Origin: Acidicapsa dinghuensis
Lineage (GTDB): Bacteria; Acidobacteriota; Terriglobia; Terriglobales; Acidobacteriaceae
Direction: 5' to 3'
Assembly: GCF_025685685.1 (NCBI RefSeq)
Contig: NZ_JAGSYH010000005.1
Coordinates: 310,001 to 374,000, forward strand
DNA: 64,000 nt
Positions 48,873-56,650 of this stretch are shown here, piece by piece; the stretch's first letter is position 1; the number at the start of each line of letters is the position of its first letter. The notes beneath the pieces are model-generated. The model was not told the DNA's origin. It searched no databases and saw only the letters and a list, made by a program, of their open reading frames with translations. A program made the position numbers and the translations under genes.

Positions 48873-50164
48873 TTGTCGTCTCCACCTGCGGCTTTGTCAT
48901 CGTCGCCCTTATCAGGCGCACCAATCTTCACCTTCGTGCCCTCATCCAGGCCAAATCCCCCGGCAGTCACCACCATGTCCTTCGATGTAATGCCCGAAAG
49001 AATCTGCGTTTGATCCTCGGTCTGGACACCAACAGTCACCGGCCGTTTCTTCACCGTGCTGTCTCCACCGATCACCAACACATATTTACCGGCCGCACCT
49101 TCTGCCCCACCTGCGCTCGAGAGAATCGCCGACGTTGGTACCAGCAGCGCGTTCGGAACCTCGCGACCAGTCATTGTCACCTGCACCGGCGTGCCTGCTT
49201 TCAATTGGTTCTTCGGATTCTCGATCCGAACCCAGACTTCAATCGTCGTGCTTCCAGCATCCAGCGCCGGACTAATCAATGCAATCTTCGCCGGAACCTC
49301 TTTATCCGCACCCTGAACTTGCAGACTCGCTTCGCCGCCCACCTTCAATTGCTGTGCAAGCAACTGCGCAACATGCACCTTCGCAATTAGCGCCGATGTA
49401 TCCATAACCGTAATCACTGGCGTTCCCGCTGTCGCAGTTTCGCCCGCAAACAATGGTCGATCCGTCACATATCCACTGATCGGGCTGTGAATCTCTGTGT
49501 AGCTCAACTGCGCCTTTGCGCCTTCAAACTTTCCCTTTGCTGATTGAAGCTGTCCTTTTGCGGATTCTAGTGCCGCCTGATTGCTCGTCTTCTGCACCGC
49601 TTCAAAATGCTGCTTTGCGAGGTCATATGCAGACTGCGCCTGCACCAGCGCCGCCTTTGCCGTATCAAGATCACGCCCCGGAATAGCCCCCTGCGCAAAC
49701 AACTGTGTGCGAGCTTTCACGATCGTTTCGCTGAGATCGAAATTCGCCTTCGCCTGCGCAAGATCAAGTTGTGCCCGCGTGTAGTCTTCAGGAACAGTCG
49801 CCTTAGTTGCGGTCTGATAGGACGCTTCTGCCGATGTGTAGGCACCCTCATTGTCCATCGCCGCAGCGGAGAGATCTCGATTCTCCAGCACCACCAGCAA
49901 TTGTCCCTGTTTCACCTTGTCGCCGCGCTGCACAACGAATTTCTCCACTGGCGCCGTCACCTTCGGCTCAATCGCCGCCTGAGCCAGCGGAGACAACGTC
50001 GCATCCGCATGGATCTCCGCGGCAATCTCACCAACTTTGGGCGTCGCAGCTTCCACTGCCGCAACAGCAGCCGGTGTCTCCTCTGCCTTCTTGCACCCAG
50101 CCATTGCCAGCATCACGCACGCCAGCGCCACACCAGTCATCGATTGCATCTTCCATGCCTTCAT
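48869..50164 (-). CDS. RND efflux membrane-fusion (adaptor) lipoprotein
   Basis: 431-residue periplasmic adaptor linking the RND pump to TolC. Lipoprotein signal with lipobox LAMAGC (Cys at about residue 24). Lipoyl/barrel-sandwich segments (VTAPVEKFVVQRGDKVKQGQLLVVLENRDL and ISGYVTDRPLFAGETATAGTPVITVMD, cited in part) flank a long alpha-helical hairpin (residues about 110-205). The C-terminus is acidic and Lys-rich. Overlaps neighbours on both sides (4 nt and 1 nt). Confidence 0.94.
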   Translation of the reverse strand: MKAWKMQSMTGVALACVMLAMAGCKKAEETPAAVAAVEAATPKVGEIAAEIHADATLSPLAQAAIEPKVTAPVEKFVVQRGDKVKQGQLLVVLENRDLSAAAMDNEGAYTSAEASYQTATKATVPEDYTRAQLDLAQAKANFDLSETIVKARTQLFAQGAIPGRDLDTAKAALVQAQSAYDLAKQHFEAVQKTSNQAALESAKGQLQSAKGKFEGAKAQLSYTEIHSPISGYVTDRPLFAGETATAGTPVITVMDTSALIAKVHVAQLLAQQLKVGGEASLQVQGADKEVPAKIALISPALDAGSTTIEVWVRIENPKNQLKAGTPVQVTMTGREVPNALLVPTSAILSSAGGAEGAAGKYVLVIGGDSTVKKRPVTVGVQTEDQTQILSGITSKDMVVTAGGFGLDEGTKVKIGAPDKGDDDKAAGGDDK

Positions 50165-51669
50165 CAGTTCGTTCCCGTGGGCCCTTGCTCAGTCAAGCTC
50201 TGGCCTGTCAGCAGTTGTAGATTGGCAATCGCCGCTTCATATCGCGTCATGCCGTCTTCTTGGGCGTTCTCCTGCGCTGCCACTGTCGTCTGCGCATCCA
50301 CCACTTCCAGCACTGTTGCCTCGCCAGCTGTATAGCGCAACCGCGCCAGCCGCAGGCTTTCGCGCGCCATATCAACACTCTTCGCAAGGGACCCCAATTG
50401 ATCTCGCGCCACCGTTGCCTCTGCATACGCCGTGTCCAGGTCGGCGATCAATCGCTTCTGCGTATCCGTCAGCGTCACACGCGCCACATCTCTCTGCGCC
50501 TCTTTTTGCTGCACACGATGGTGGGTCGCCAGCCAGTCCCACACCGGAATATCCAGCGTCGCCGTGGCTTCGTAGCCGAGGTTCCGAGTACCATCCGGCG
50601 CATGCACCGCAAACTGCGGCGCATCGATACCATACGCATACTGCAGCGACAGATCCGGCAAATACGCGGCTCGTGCGCCCTGCACATCCAGATTTGCTGC
50701 CTTCAGCGATGCCAGCGCGCTCTTAAGCTCCGCGTTGTTCTGTGCCGCCAGCTGCTGAATATCTTCTTTGCTTATCAGTGGCGCCGGCATCGCAAACGCG
50801 GTCAACCGAAACTTCGTCCGCGGATCCGGATACACCAACACTGCAAGTTCCAGCTTTGCTCGATCGCTATCCAGCCGCGCATTTGCAAGTTCCCGCTCAC
50901 GGCCCTGCTGTTCCAGCTGTGCCTTCACCACATCGGCATGAGCCACTTCGCGCGCTTCTTCCCGCTTTTGTGTATTTGAAGTGAAGTCGGCAGCCTCATT
51001 GGCCGCCCGTTGCGCTATGTCGACTTTGCGATCAGCGGCCTGGCTTCCGTAGTACAGGCTCACAACCGTGGCCACCAGCCCGCGTCGTGCAATCTCAAGC
51101 TCGGCATTCGCTACCGTAGCTGCAGCGGTAGCATGCGCCAGAGTATTGAATCCCTGCACACCGATCGTCTCCGTCACTGTACCCTGACTCGTATATTCGT
51201 GCACGGAGTTGTTCGCAATGAATCGCGGTGTTCCTGCCGACGCTGCCTGGCCGGCGCTCGCATTTGCGGAGCCAGTAGCTCCCTGGGCCCCTTCGGTATA
51301 CAGATACTGGTTGTGGTACACCACGCCGGGCAACAGCGCTGACCTAGCAATCGAGCGATCCAGCATAGCTGTCTTATTCGCTGCCACTGCGGCCGCAAAC
51401 GCCGGTTGATTCTTTTCCGCTTTTGCAATTGCATCTGCAAGCGTCAGCAATGGTTCAGTGTCGCCGTTCGCAGCATTTGCACTTTGCGGCGAAACAACGA
51501 CCTCGGCTTTCTGTGCCTGCGGAGTAACCGTTGTGCTGGTCTGCGCTCTCGCAGCCAGCACAGCGCTAAACACTCCTGCACTAAGCATCACTGCTCTTCC
51601 AAATGCCATCCATTTTGAATAGTGGGTGACAGCCATTAAGCCGTCACCCATCAGCAACTGTTTCTTCAT
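50164..51669 (-). CDS. TolC-family outer-membrane efflux channel
   Basis: 501-residue outer-membrane factor completing the tripartite pump. Signal peptide around residues 22-42 (AFGRAVMLSAGVFSAVLAARA), two OEP repeats of long helices (ADAIAKAEKNQPAFAAAVAAN, AARAELEIARRG-like region, second copy ADLDTAYAEATVARDQLGSLAKSVDMARESLRLA in pieces) and the RYTAGEATVLEVVDAQTT motif. Starts within the YncE-like gene stop by a 4-nt overlap. Confidence 0.93.
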   Translation of the reverse strand: MKKQLLMGDGLMAVTHYSKWMAFGRAVMLSAGVFSAVLAARAQTSTTVTPQAQKAEVVVSPQSANAANGDTEPLLTLADAIAKAEKNQPAFAAAVAANKTAMLDRSIARSALLPGVVYHNQYLYTEGAQGATGSANASAGQAASAGTPRFIANNSVHEYTSQGTVTETIGVQGFNTLAHATAAATVANAELEIARRGLVATVVSLYYGSQAADRKVDIAQRAANEAADFTSNTQKREEAREVAHADVVKAQLEQQGRERELANARLDSDRAKLELAVLVYPDPRTKFRLTAFAMPAPLISKEDIQQLAAQNNAELKSALASLKAANLDVQGARAAYLPDLSLQYAYGIDAPQFAVHAPDGTRNLGYEATATLDIPVWDWLATHHRVQQKEAQRDVARVTLTDTQKRLIADLDTAYAEATVARDQLGSLAKSVDMARESLRLARLRYTAGEATVLEVVDAQTTVAAQENAQEDGMTRYEAAIANLQLLTGQSLTEQGPTGTN

Positions 51670-52712
51670 TGACCCGCCACAACCACCGTGAACGTATTCG
51701 GCAACACCGAAGGACGAGGCCTCGGATTATTCGCAGTCGCAGCAGGCCGCGGACCAAACTGTGCAGTGACCAGATACACCTTGCCTGTCGCTGCATCAAG
51801 AGCCATCGTACGTGCGCGCGGCTCCGTTGTAAGCGTCTGCACAACGTTGTACTGACTGTTGCTCGCATCCACTACCGTCAACGTGCCTTCCCCATTCGAC
51901 GAAAACGCCAGCTTCGTCTTCGGATCATACGCAGCCGCGTCCGGACCATCTCCAATCGCAGGCGTCGCGATCACCTTGCCGCTCTCATAATCCACCACAG
52001 CCATCACTTTGCCGTCACACACGGAAAATAACCGGTGCCCGCTACGATCGATCGCCATACCCGAGGGTGATTCGCACTTGCCCAACGACCACGTCGCCGT
52101 CACCTTGGGACTCTTCGCATCCAGACGCACAATCTCGTTCTTATCCTCGATGTTGTCGTAGACATTTCCTTTGCCATCCGCGGTCGGAAACTCCGGCTTC
52201 CCCGGCAGCGCCACCGTTGCAATTACCTTGCGCGATGCCGTATCGATCACCGTCACATCTTTGCTGCGCCCATTGAAGGCCCACACCGTCTTCGTTACCG
52301 GCTCAAACACAATGCCATCCGGATTCGTCCCGGCAGGCACCGTGCCCACCGTCTGCAAGCTCTGCCGGTCAAAGATCACCACCTGGTTGGCGCCTCCATC
52401 GCTGATGTATCCGAACTTTCCGTCCGCATCCAGCGCCACGCCATGTGTTCCCTTCAATCCCGTGATGGCCCCCACCGGCTTCCCAACTTCCAGGTCAATC
52501 ACCTCAACGCGCTGGCCATGCGTCACATACAAACGATGCGCACTCGAGTCCGCGAGCAGATAATCCCATCCGCCCTCGCCGCCGATCGTCCACTTCGCTT
52601 CGACCTTGTAACTCTTCTGCGCCTGTGCTGAATAGACGGGCAACAGCAGAGTCGCGACGACACCGCACGCAGCGGCCCAGCCTGACATCGAATGCATCCT
52701 CGGAAGTTTCAT
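51666..52712 (-). CDS. YncE-like seven-bladed beta-propeller protein
   Basis: 348-residue exported protein (signal peptide GWAAACGVVATLLLPVYSAQA). The rest is a YVTN/YncE propeller with repeated units such as HRLYVTHGQRVEVIDLEVGKPVGAI, FGYISDGGANQVVIFDRQSLQTVGTV and AFNGRSKDVTVIDTASRKVIATV. YncE proteins are periplasmic, iron-regulated in E. coli and bind DNA in vitro; a role here is unknown. It is the first gene of the RND operon and overlaps tolC by 4 nt, which suggests a function linked to efflux. A PmrA-like box lies 59 nt upstream. Confidence 0.9.
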   Translation of the reverse strand: MKLPRMHSMSGWAAACGVVATLLLPVYSAQAQKSYKVEAKWTIGGEGGWDYLLADSSAHRLYVTHGQRVEVIDLEVGKPVGAITGLKGTHGVALDADGKFGYISDGGANQVVIFDRQSLQTVGTVPAGTNPDGIVFEPVTKTVWAFNGRSKDVTVIDTASRKVIATVALPGKPEFPTADGKGNVYDNIEDKNEIVRLDAKSPKVTATWSLGKCESPSGMAIDRSGHRLFSVCDGKVMAVVDYESGKVIATPAIGDGPDAAAYDPKTKLAFSSNGEGTLTVVDASNSQYNVVQTLTTEPRARTMALDAATGKVYLVTAQFGPRPAATANNPRPRPSVLPNTFTVVVAGQ

Positions 52713-52770
52713 GATTCCCTTTCTTTGCGGACACGCCTTGCGCCGCTCAACTTAACCTCGCATACGCCAC

Positions 52771-52787
52771 CTTAAGGCAGCATGAAG
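52771..52787 (-). promoter_or_regulatory. PmrA-like box upstream of RND operon
   Basis: Read on the minus strand: CTTCAT-GCTGC-CTTAAG, two half-sites with 11-bp periodicity as recognised by OmpR/PmrA-type regulators. Closely matches the box upstream of the adjacent response-regulator gene. A further CTTAAC lies at 52751-52756. Confidence 0.65.
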
Positions 52788-52805
52788 AAGCACGCAAAAG
52801 ATGAG

Positions 52806-54275
52806 TTAGTCTCCCAACATCTCAGCAACCCCCGACGCCATGGGAATCCTCACCGAGACACATGTTCCCACCCCAATCTTGCTCTCAATTTTTATCCCGC
52901 CCCGCGCGCGCACCACGATTGCCTTACAGATCGCCAATCCAAGCCCAGTACCTCCACTATGTCTACTCCGGGAAGGATCGCCTCGCGAGAATCTTTCAAA
53001 CACATATGGCAGCTCAGTCTCCCCTATTCCATCGCCATGGTCCTGAAACTCGAAAATCGCGGAACTTTCCTCTTCGCGAACCTGCACCCTGACCTCAGAC
53101 CCGCTTGCACTATGCTGGATCGCATTCATCAGCACATTCCTACAGAACAACTTGAATTGCTCCGGCTCAATAGCAATCGCCTGCTGTGTAACGGTATTCG
53201 CGCTGCCTTCATCAAGCTCTATCCTCACCTGCTTCAACTCGGCCATCATCGCAAGCTCGTCTATCACCTCGCGTAGCAATGAAATGCCTTCTGCAACAGC
53301 GGCCTTCCCCTGCAATGGCGCCTGCTCAATCCGAGCCAGAGTCAGCATCTGAGCCACCATTGCCTCCATGCGTTCGCAATCGCCGAGTGCGCGCTCCAGT
53401 CCAGCGATGTATTCCGTCTGACTGCGCGGCTTCATTCCAAGCAGCTGCAACGAAGACTTCACCAGTGCCACGCCCGTCTTCAACTCGTGTGCCGCATCGC
53501 CGACAAACCTCTGCTGCTCTTCAAATGCCTCCCTAAGTCTCCTCAGTACAGCCTGCATCGCCTCCGTCAGAGGAGCGAGCTCTCTTGTTGCCTGCGCCGT
53601 CGGAGGTGGTTCAAACTCCCACGCATTTACCGTCACCCGCGATGCAGCTCCAGCCAGTTCAAGCAGTGGCCTCAGTCCGCGATGCAGCAGCCATAACATC
53701 AGCAGCGCGGTCAGAGCCATCACCACGACACTGCTCACCGCATAAAAACTTACAGACTGCAGCACCGCATCCCACACACGATCCATCTGCGCACCATACA
53801 CGATGCTGACGGTCCGCTTCACACCGCCGCCCTTTTCTCCTGGATCAACTACGCGATAGCCCGAGATGCGAATCATCCCATAATGCCGCCCACGCAGATT
53901 CGCACCAAAGTGCTCCTCGCCGTCTGGTCCATGTCCATGCCGATGTCCTCCTCGATCGAGTTTCTCGACGCTGCCCAATCCTGTCCAGTTCTCAGATCGT
54001 CCTACCAGGCGTCCGCTATCATCACGCACTTCGTACACGTCGTCCGGTGGCGCACTCAACTGCGAGCCATCCAGCATCACATTGTCGCCGGGATCTTCCG
54101 CATCCTGTACCGCACCCAGAATCGAATCGGCACGCCCGCGAAGCAGCACATCAAAGGCGCGAAAGTGCGTGTGACGTTCATACAGGAAAGCAGCAGTCGT
54201 CACACAGAGAGCCGCTGCCAGCTCTACAACCAGAACCATGCCAATCAACCGGCGAACGATCGAATACGGCTTCAT
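52806..54275 (-). CDS. Membrane sensor histidine kinase with His-rich periplasmic loop
   Basis: 489-residue kinase. TM1 about residues 10-30, periplasmic domain about 31-173, TM2 about 174-198, HAMP-like linker, dimerisation/phosphoacceptor helix with H263 in GDAAHELKTGVALVKSSL, and a HATPase domain (FCRNVLMNAIQHSASGSEV, IFEFQDHGDGIGETELPYVFERFSRGD, GGTGLGLAICKAIV). The H-box lacks the usual HELRTP proline. The periplasmic segment at 111-132 is His-rich (HRHGHGPDGEEHF), hinting at metal or cation sensing. Overlaps the regulator gene by 4 nt; located upstream of the RND operon. Confidence 0.93.
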   Translation of the reverse strand: MKPYSIVRRLIGMVLVVELAAALCVTTAAFLYERHTHFRAFDVLLRGRADSILGAVQDAEDPGDNVMLDGSQLSAPPDDVYEVRDDSGRLVGRSENWTGLGSVEKLDRGGHRHGHGPDGEEHFGANLRGRHYGMIRISGYRVVDPGEKGGGVKRTVSIVYGAQMDRVWDAVLQSVSFYAVSSVVVMALTALLMLWLLHRGLRPLLELAGAASRVTVNAWEFEPPPTAQATRELAPLTEAMQAVLRRLREAFEEQQRFVGDAAHELKTGVALVKSSLQLLGMKPRSQTEYIAGLERALGDCERMEAMVAQMLTLARIEQAPLQGKAAVAEGISLLREVIDELAMMAELKQVRIELDEGSANTVTQQAIAIEPEQFKLFCRNVLMNAIQHSASGSEVRVQVREEESSAIFEFQDHGDGIGETELPYVFERFSRGDPSRSRHSGGTGLGLAICKAIVVRARGGIKIESKIGVGTCVSVRIPMASGVAEMLGD

Positions 54276-54952
54276 GCAGTTCGCCCGCCCGGCAACAACA
54301 GTCGATAGCCACGCCCGCGCAGCGTCTCAATCCGGTCCTGCCCGCCAATCCGCTTGCGCAGATTCGACACATGCACCTCGATCACATTCGAATGATGCTC
54401 CCAGTTATAGTCATACAGATGCTCCAGCAACTCCTGCTTCGAAACCACCGCGCGCGGCCTGTGCATCAGGTATTCGAGTATCCGGTACTCCATCCGTGAC
54501 AATACTACGGGCTGCCCCGCAAGAGTGACAGTCTGCTCCAGCGTATTGACCTCAATATCGCCTTCCCGTAGCGTCGGATGCGCTGCTCCCTTGCCTCGCC
54601 GGATCAAAGCTTTAGCCCGCGCCAACAGTTCGCCCAGATCAAACGGTTTGCTCAGATAATCATCTGCGCCCGCATTCAGCAAGTTGATTTTCGATACCGT
54701 CTCCGAACGTGCCGTCAGAATCAGCACCGGCGTATTCACCGCGCCGGAACGCATGCGCTTCAGTACGCTCGCGCCATCCATCTTCGGCAACATCAGATCC
54801 AGCACAATCAGGTCATAACATCGCTCTGCAGCAAGCGCCGCGCCGGTCTCTCCATCTTCCACGCAATCCACCGCGTAACCTGGGCCCTCGCGAAACGCCG
54901 CCGCGATGTTTTCTGCCAACCGGGTTTCGTCCTCAACCACCAGAACGCGCAT
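54272..54952 (-). CDS. OmpR-family response regulator (QseB/PmrA-like)
   Basis: 226-residue regulator: receiver domain with phosphoacceptor D52 (LIVLDLMLPKMDG), T/K of the active site (ILTARSE, LSKPF) and an OmpR winged helix (LSRMEYRILEYLMHRPRAVVSKQELLEHLYD, VIEVHVSNLRKRIG). A GTG at 54970 opens the frame, but ATG 54952 begins the conserved MRVLVVEDE. A PmrA-like box lies 24-40 nt upstream, suggesting autoregulation; the same box precedes the efflux operon. Confidence 0.95.
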   Translation of the reverse strand: MRVLVVEDETRLAENIAAAFREGPGYAVDCVEDGETGAALAAERCYDLIVLDLMLPKMDGASVLKRMRSGAVNTPVLILTARSETVSKINLLNAGADDYLSKPFDLGELLARAKALIRRGKGAAHPTLREGDIEVNTLEQTVTLAGQPVVLSRMEYRILEYLMHRPRAVVSKQELLEHLYDYNWEHHSNVIEVHVSNLRKRIGGQDRIETLRGRGYRLLLPGGRTA

Positions 54953-54975
54953 GCGGCAATTATCGGCCACGACAG

Positions 54976-54992
54976 CTTAAGTCAGCCTGAAG
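54976..54992 (-). promoter_or_regulatory. PmrA-like box upstream of response regulator
   Basis: Minus strand: CTTCAG-GCTGA-CTTAAG, matching the box at 52771-52787 at 14 of 17 positions. Eleven-bp periodicity of half-sites. Confidence 0.65.
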
Positions 54993-55028
54993 ACTCGGAA
55001 TTTATCAAAAGAACCGTCACAAAAATAA

Positions 55029-55056
55029 AAGCGCGGCTACGAAAGCAGCCGCGCTT
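55029..55056 (-). terminator. Intrinsic terminator of outer-membrane protein gene
   Basis: Perfect 10-bp GC-rich stem AAGCGCGGCT (55029-55038)/AGCCGCGCTT (55047-55056), 8-nt loop, followed on the minus strand by TTTTATTTTT. Located 20 nt after the stop of the minus-strand gene at 55078. Confidence 0.9.
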
Positions 55057-55077
55057 CAAAATCAATCCTTCTGGTTC

Positions 55078-56001
55078 TCAGAAAGGCATACGAGCTGTAA
55101 AAATCAACAGGTGATTGTTCGCATGAAATGAAGTGACTGCTATCTCTTCACCCGCACCAAACGTCAACCCAAGCCGTCCCGGTTTGCCGCTTGCATCGTG
55201 CCTCAGCGGAATGCGCCCGATAATCATCCCCGGCGTAGCATAGGTCGTCACCTTGCCGTCATTCGCTCCGCCCTTGAAGAAGCTCGAATTCAGCTCAACC
55301 TCCGGCCAGAAAAACCGCGCCGGCCCCTCTTTCGCCAGCCTGTACTGCGCCACATTGTTCCACGCAATCGTGTGCCCCAGCCCCTTGGCATTCGTAATCG
55401 GCAGCGACCCGCCGGCCGTCGTCGTCAGATCAAAATTGCCCCAGCCCTTACCCATCGCCAGCGTCGGAGTCACCACCGCGCAGCAGCTTCCATTGCCGTT
55501 CTTGCCCGTCGGAATCGAGGCCGCGAAAAACGCAGTAATAATCGCATTCCCACGCTCCTCATTGCGGGCGAAAAAACGATATTTCGAGTTGAACGAAACA
55601 TCGCCAAACCCGTCATTCGATCCCGGCGCATCATGGCTGATAAACGGTGGCACATTGAACAGCAGCTCAATATGTCTCTCCGGGATAATCTCCAGCCCCT
55701 TACCGTTTCCGTAGTTCCACGTATCCACCAGCTTCGTATTCGTCTGTCTCAAAAAATCCGCACGAAACTCCTGTTCCAGTCTCGGCGTCACCGTCACCAG
55801 CGGAGTAATCCAATGTGGCTGTTCCGCCTGCGTTGCGCTCACCCGCCCTTCGTACCGTTGCCACCAGCTACCGTCCTGAGCGTATGCGCTGTGGCTAACA
55901 AATCCTAATGCCCCAAGCACGGCAAGAGAGAACGTAAATAGTCTCCGCCGCGATGACACACGGCGCTTATTGAAACGGCAAAGCGAATCAAGACTCATCA
56001 T
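55078..56001 (-). CDS. Outer-membrane beta-barrel protein, PF13557-like
   Basis: 307-residue exported protein with signal peptide (RRRLFTFSLAVLGALGFVSHSAYAQ). The rest is beta-rich with a C-terminal aromatic end (LLIFTARMPF), typical of outer-membrane barrels; FGDVSFNSKYRFF and ITAFFAASIPTGKNGNGSC resemble the putative MetA-pathway/transporter group. Exact function unknown. Own terminator at 55029; upstream of the two-component genes on the same strand. Confidence 0.75.
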   Translation of the reverse strand: MMSLDSLCRFNKRRVSSRRRLFTFSLAVLGALGFVSHSAYAQDGSWWQRYEGRVSATQAEQPHWITPLVTVTPRLEQEFRADFLRQTNTKLVDTWNYGNGKGLEIIPERHIELLFNVPPFISHDAPGSNDGFGDVSFNSKYRFFARNEERGNAIITAFFAASIPTGKNGNGSCCAVVTPTLAMGKGWGNFDLTTTAGGSLPITNAKGLGHTIAWNNVAQYRLAKEGPARFFWPEVELNSSFFKGGANDGKVTTYATPGMIIGRIPLRHDASGKPGRLGLTFGAGEEIAVTSFHANNHLLIFTARMPF

Positions 56002-56005
56002 CTGA

Positions 56006-56025
56006 CGATTCTAAACGAATCTAAA
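56006..56025. repeat. Tandem 10-bp repeat before outer-membrane gene
   Basis: CGATTCTAAA (56006-56015) and CGAATCTAAA (56016-56025) are adjacent; together they also form the inverted repeat GATTC-N5-GAATC. They end 5 nt before the start codon of the minus-strand gene, so binding there could block initiation (inference). Confidence 0.5.
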
Positions 56026-56195
56026 TGTCGTTTCATAACGATTACGTTTTTCCTGCTTGCGTATTCGCGTTCGCGCTTTCGAGATCTTGTATCAGAACCT
56101 CATCAAACCGTTGTACATTGTCTTGAGGCGCGATCCCTGTCCGATTGACTCTATGGACACGCCGTTAGTGCTCCACTCGATTAAAGAGGTCCAGC

Positions 56196-56609
56196 ATGAC
56201 CGAAGCAGATCTGCTCCTCAAGCCCCGCGAAGCCGCGGCAGCCCTCGGCGTCAGCTACGCCACCCTCAAGCAATGGATCCTCGCCGGCAAGCTCGTTACC
56301 ACAAAGACCCCCGGCGGCCATCACCGCATCCCGCAAAGCTCTATCGCCCCGCTCCTCAAGTCTTCGCCGTCCAAGCCCAAAATTCAATCCCGCGAACGCT
56401 TCCGCACAGTTAGCGGCCGCAACCAGCTCGTCGGCAAAATCATCGATGTCAAAATCAGCGGGCTGCTCGCCAAGGTCGTCCTCTCCATCGGCGATCAGCA
56501 GATCACCAGCATCATCACCGCCGACGCGGCTCGCGAAATGCAGTTGCGCAAAGGCCAGACCGCTGCCGCCCTGATGAAGTCCACCGAAGTCATGATCGAG
56601 CGCGTCTGA
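56196..56609 (+). CDS. Helix-turn-helix/TOBE (Mop) domain protein
   Basis: 137-residue cytosolic protein. N-terminal MerR/excisionase-type HTH (KPREAAAALGVSYATLKQWILAGKLVTTKTPGGHHRIPQ, cited in part; residues about 9-45) and C-terminal TOBE/Mop domain (residues about 75-137: RNQLVGKIIDVKISGLLAKVVLSI, IITADAAREMQLRKGQTAAALMKSTEVMI). Mop domains bind molybdate or tungstate, so this may be an oxyanion-responsive regulator; no mod transporter is adjacent. AGAGG precedes the ATG. Confidence 0.9.
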   Translation: MTEADLLLKPREAAAALGVSYATLKQWILAGKLVTTKTPGGHHRIPQSSIAPLLKSSPSKPKIQSRERFRTVSGRNQLVGKIIDVKISGLLAKVVLSIGDQQITSIITADAAREMQLRKGQTAAALMKSTEVMIERV

Positions 56610-56650
56610 ACGCTGCCCGCAACTATCGTTTCTTCTGCTAAACTCCGCCC

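Noticed and set aside
49607-50335. Long plus-strand frame opposite the adaptor and TolC genes
   Set aside because: Arg/Leu/Cys-rich antisense shadow spanning two real overlapping genes.
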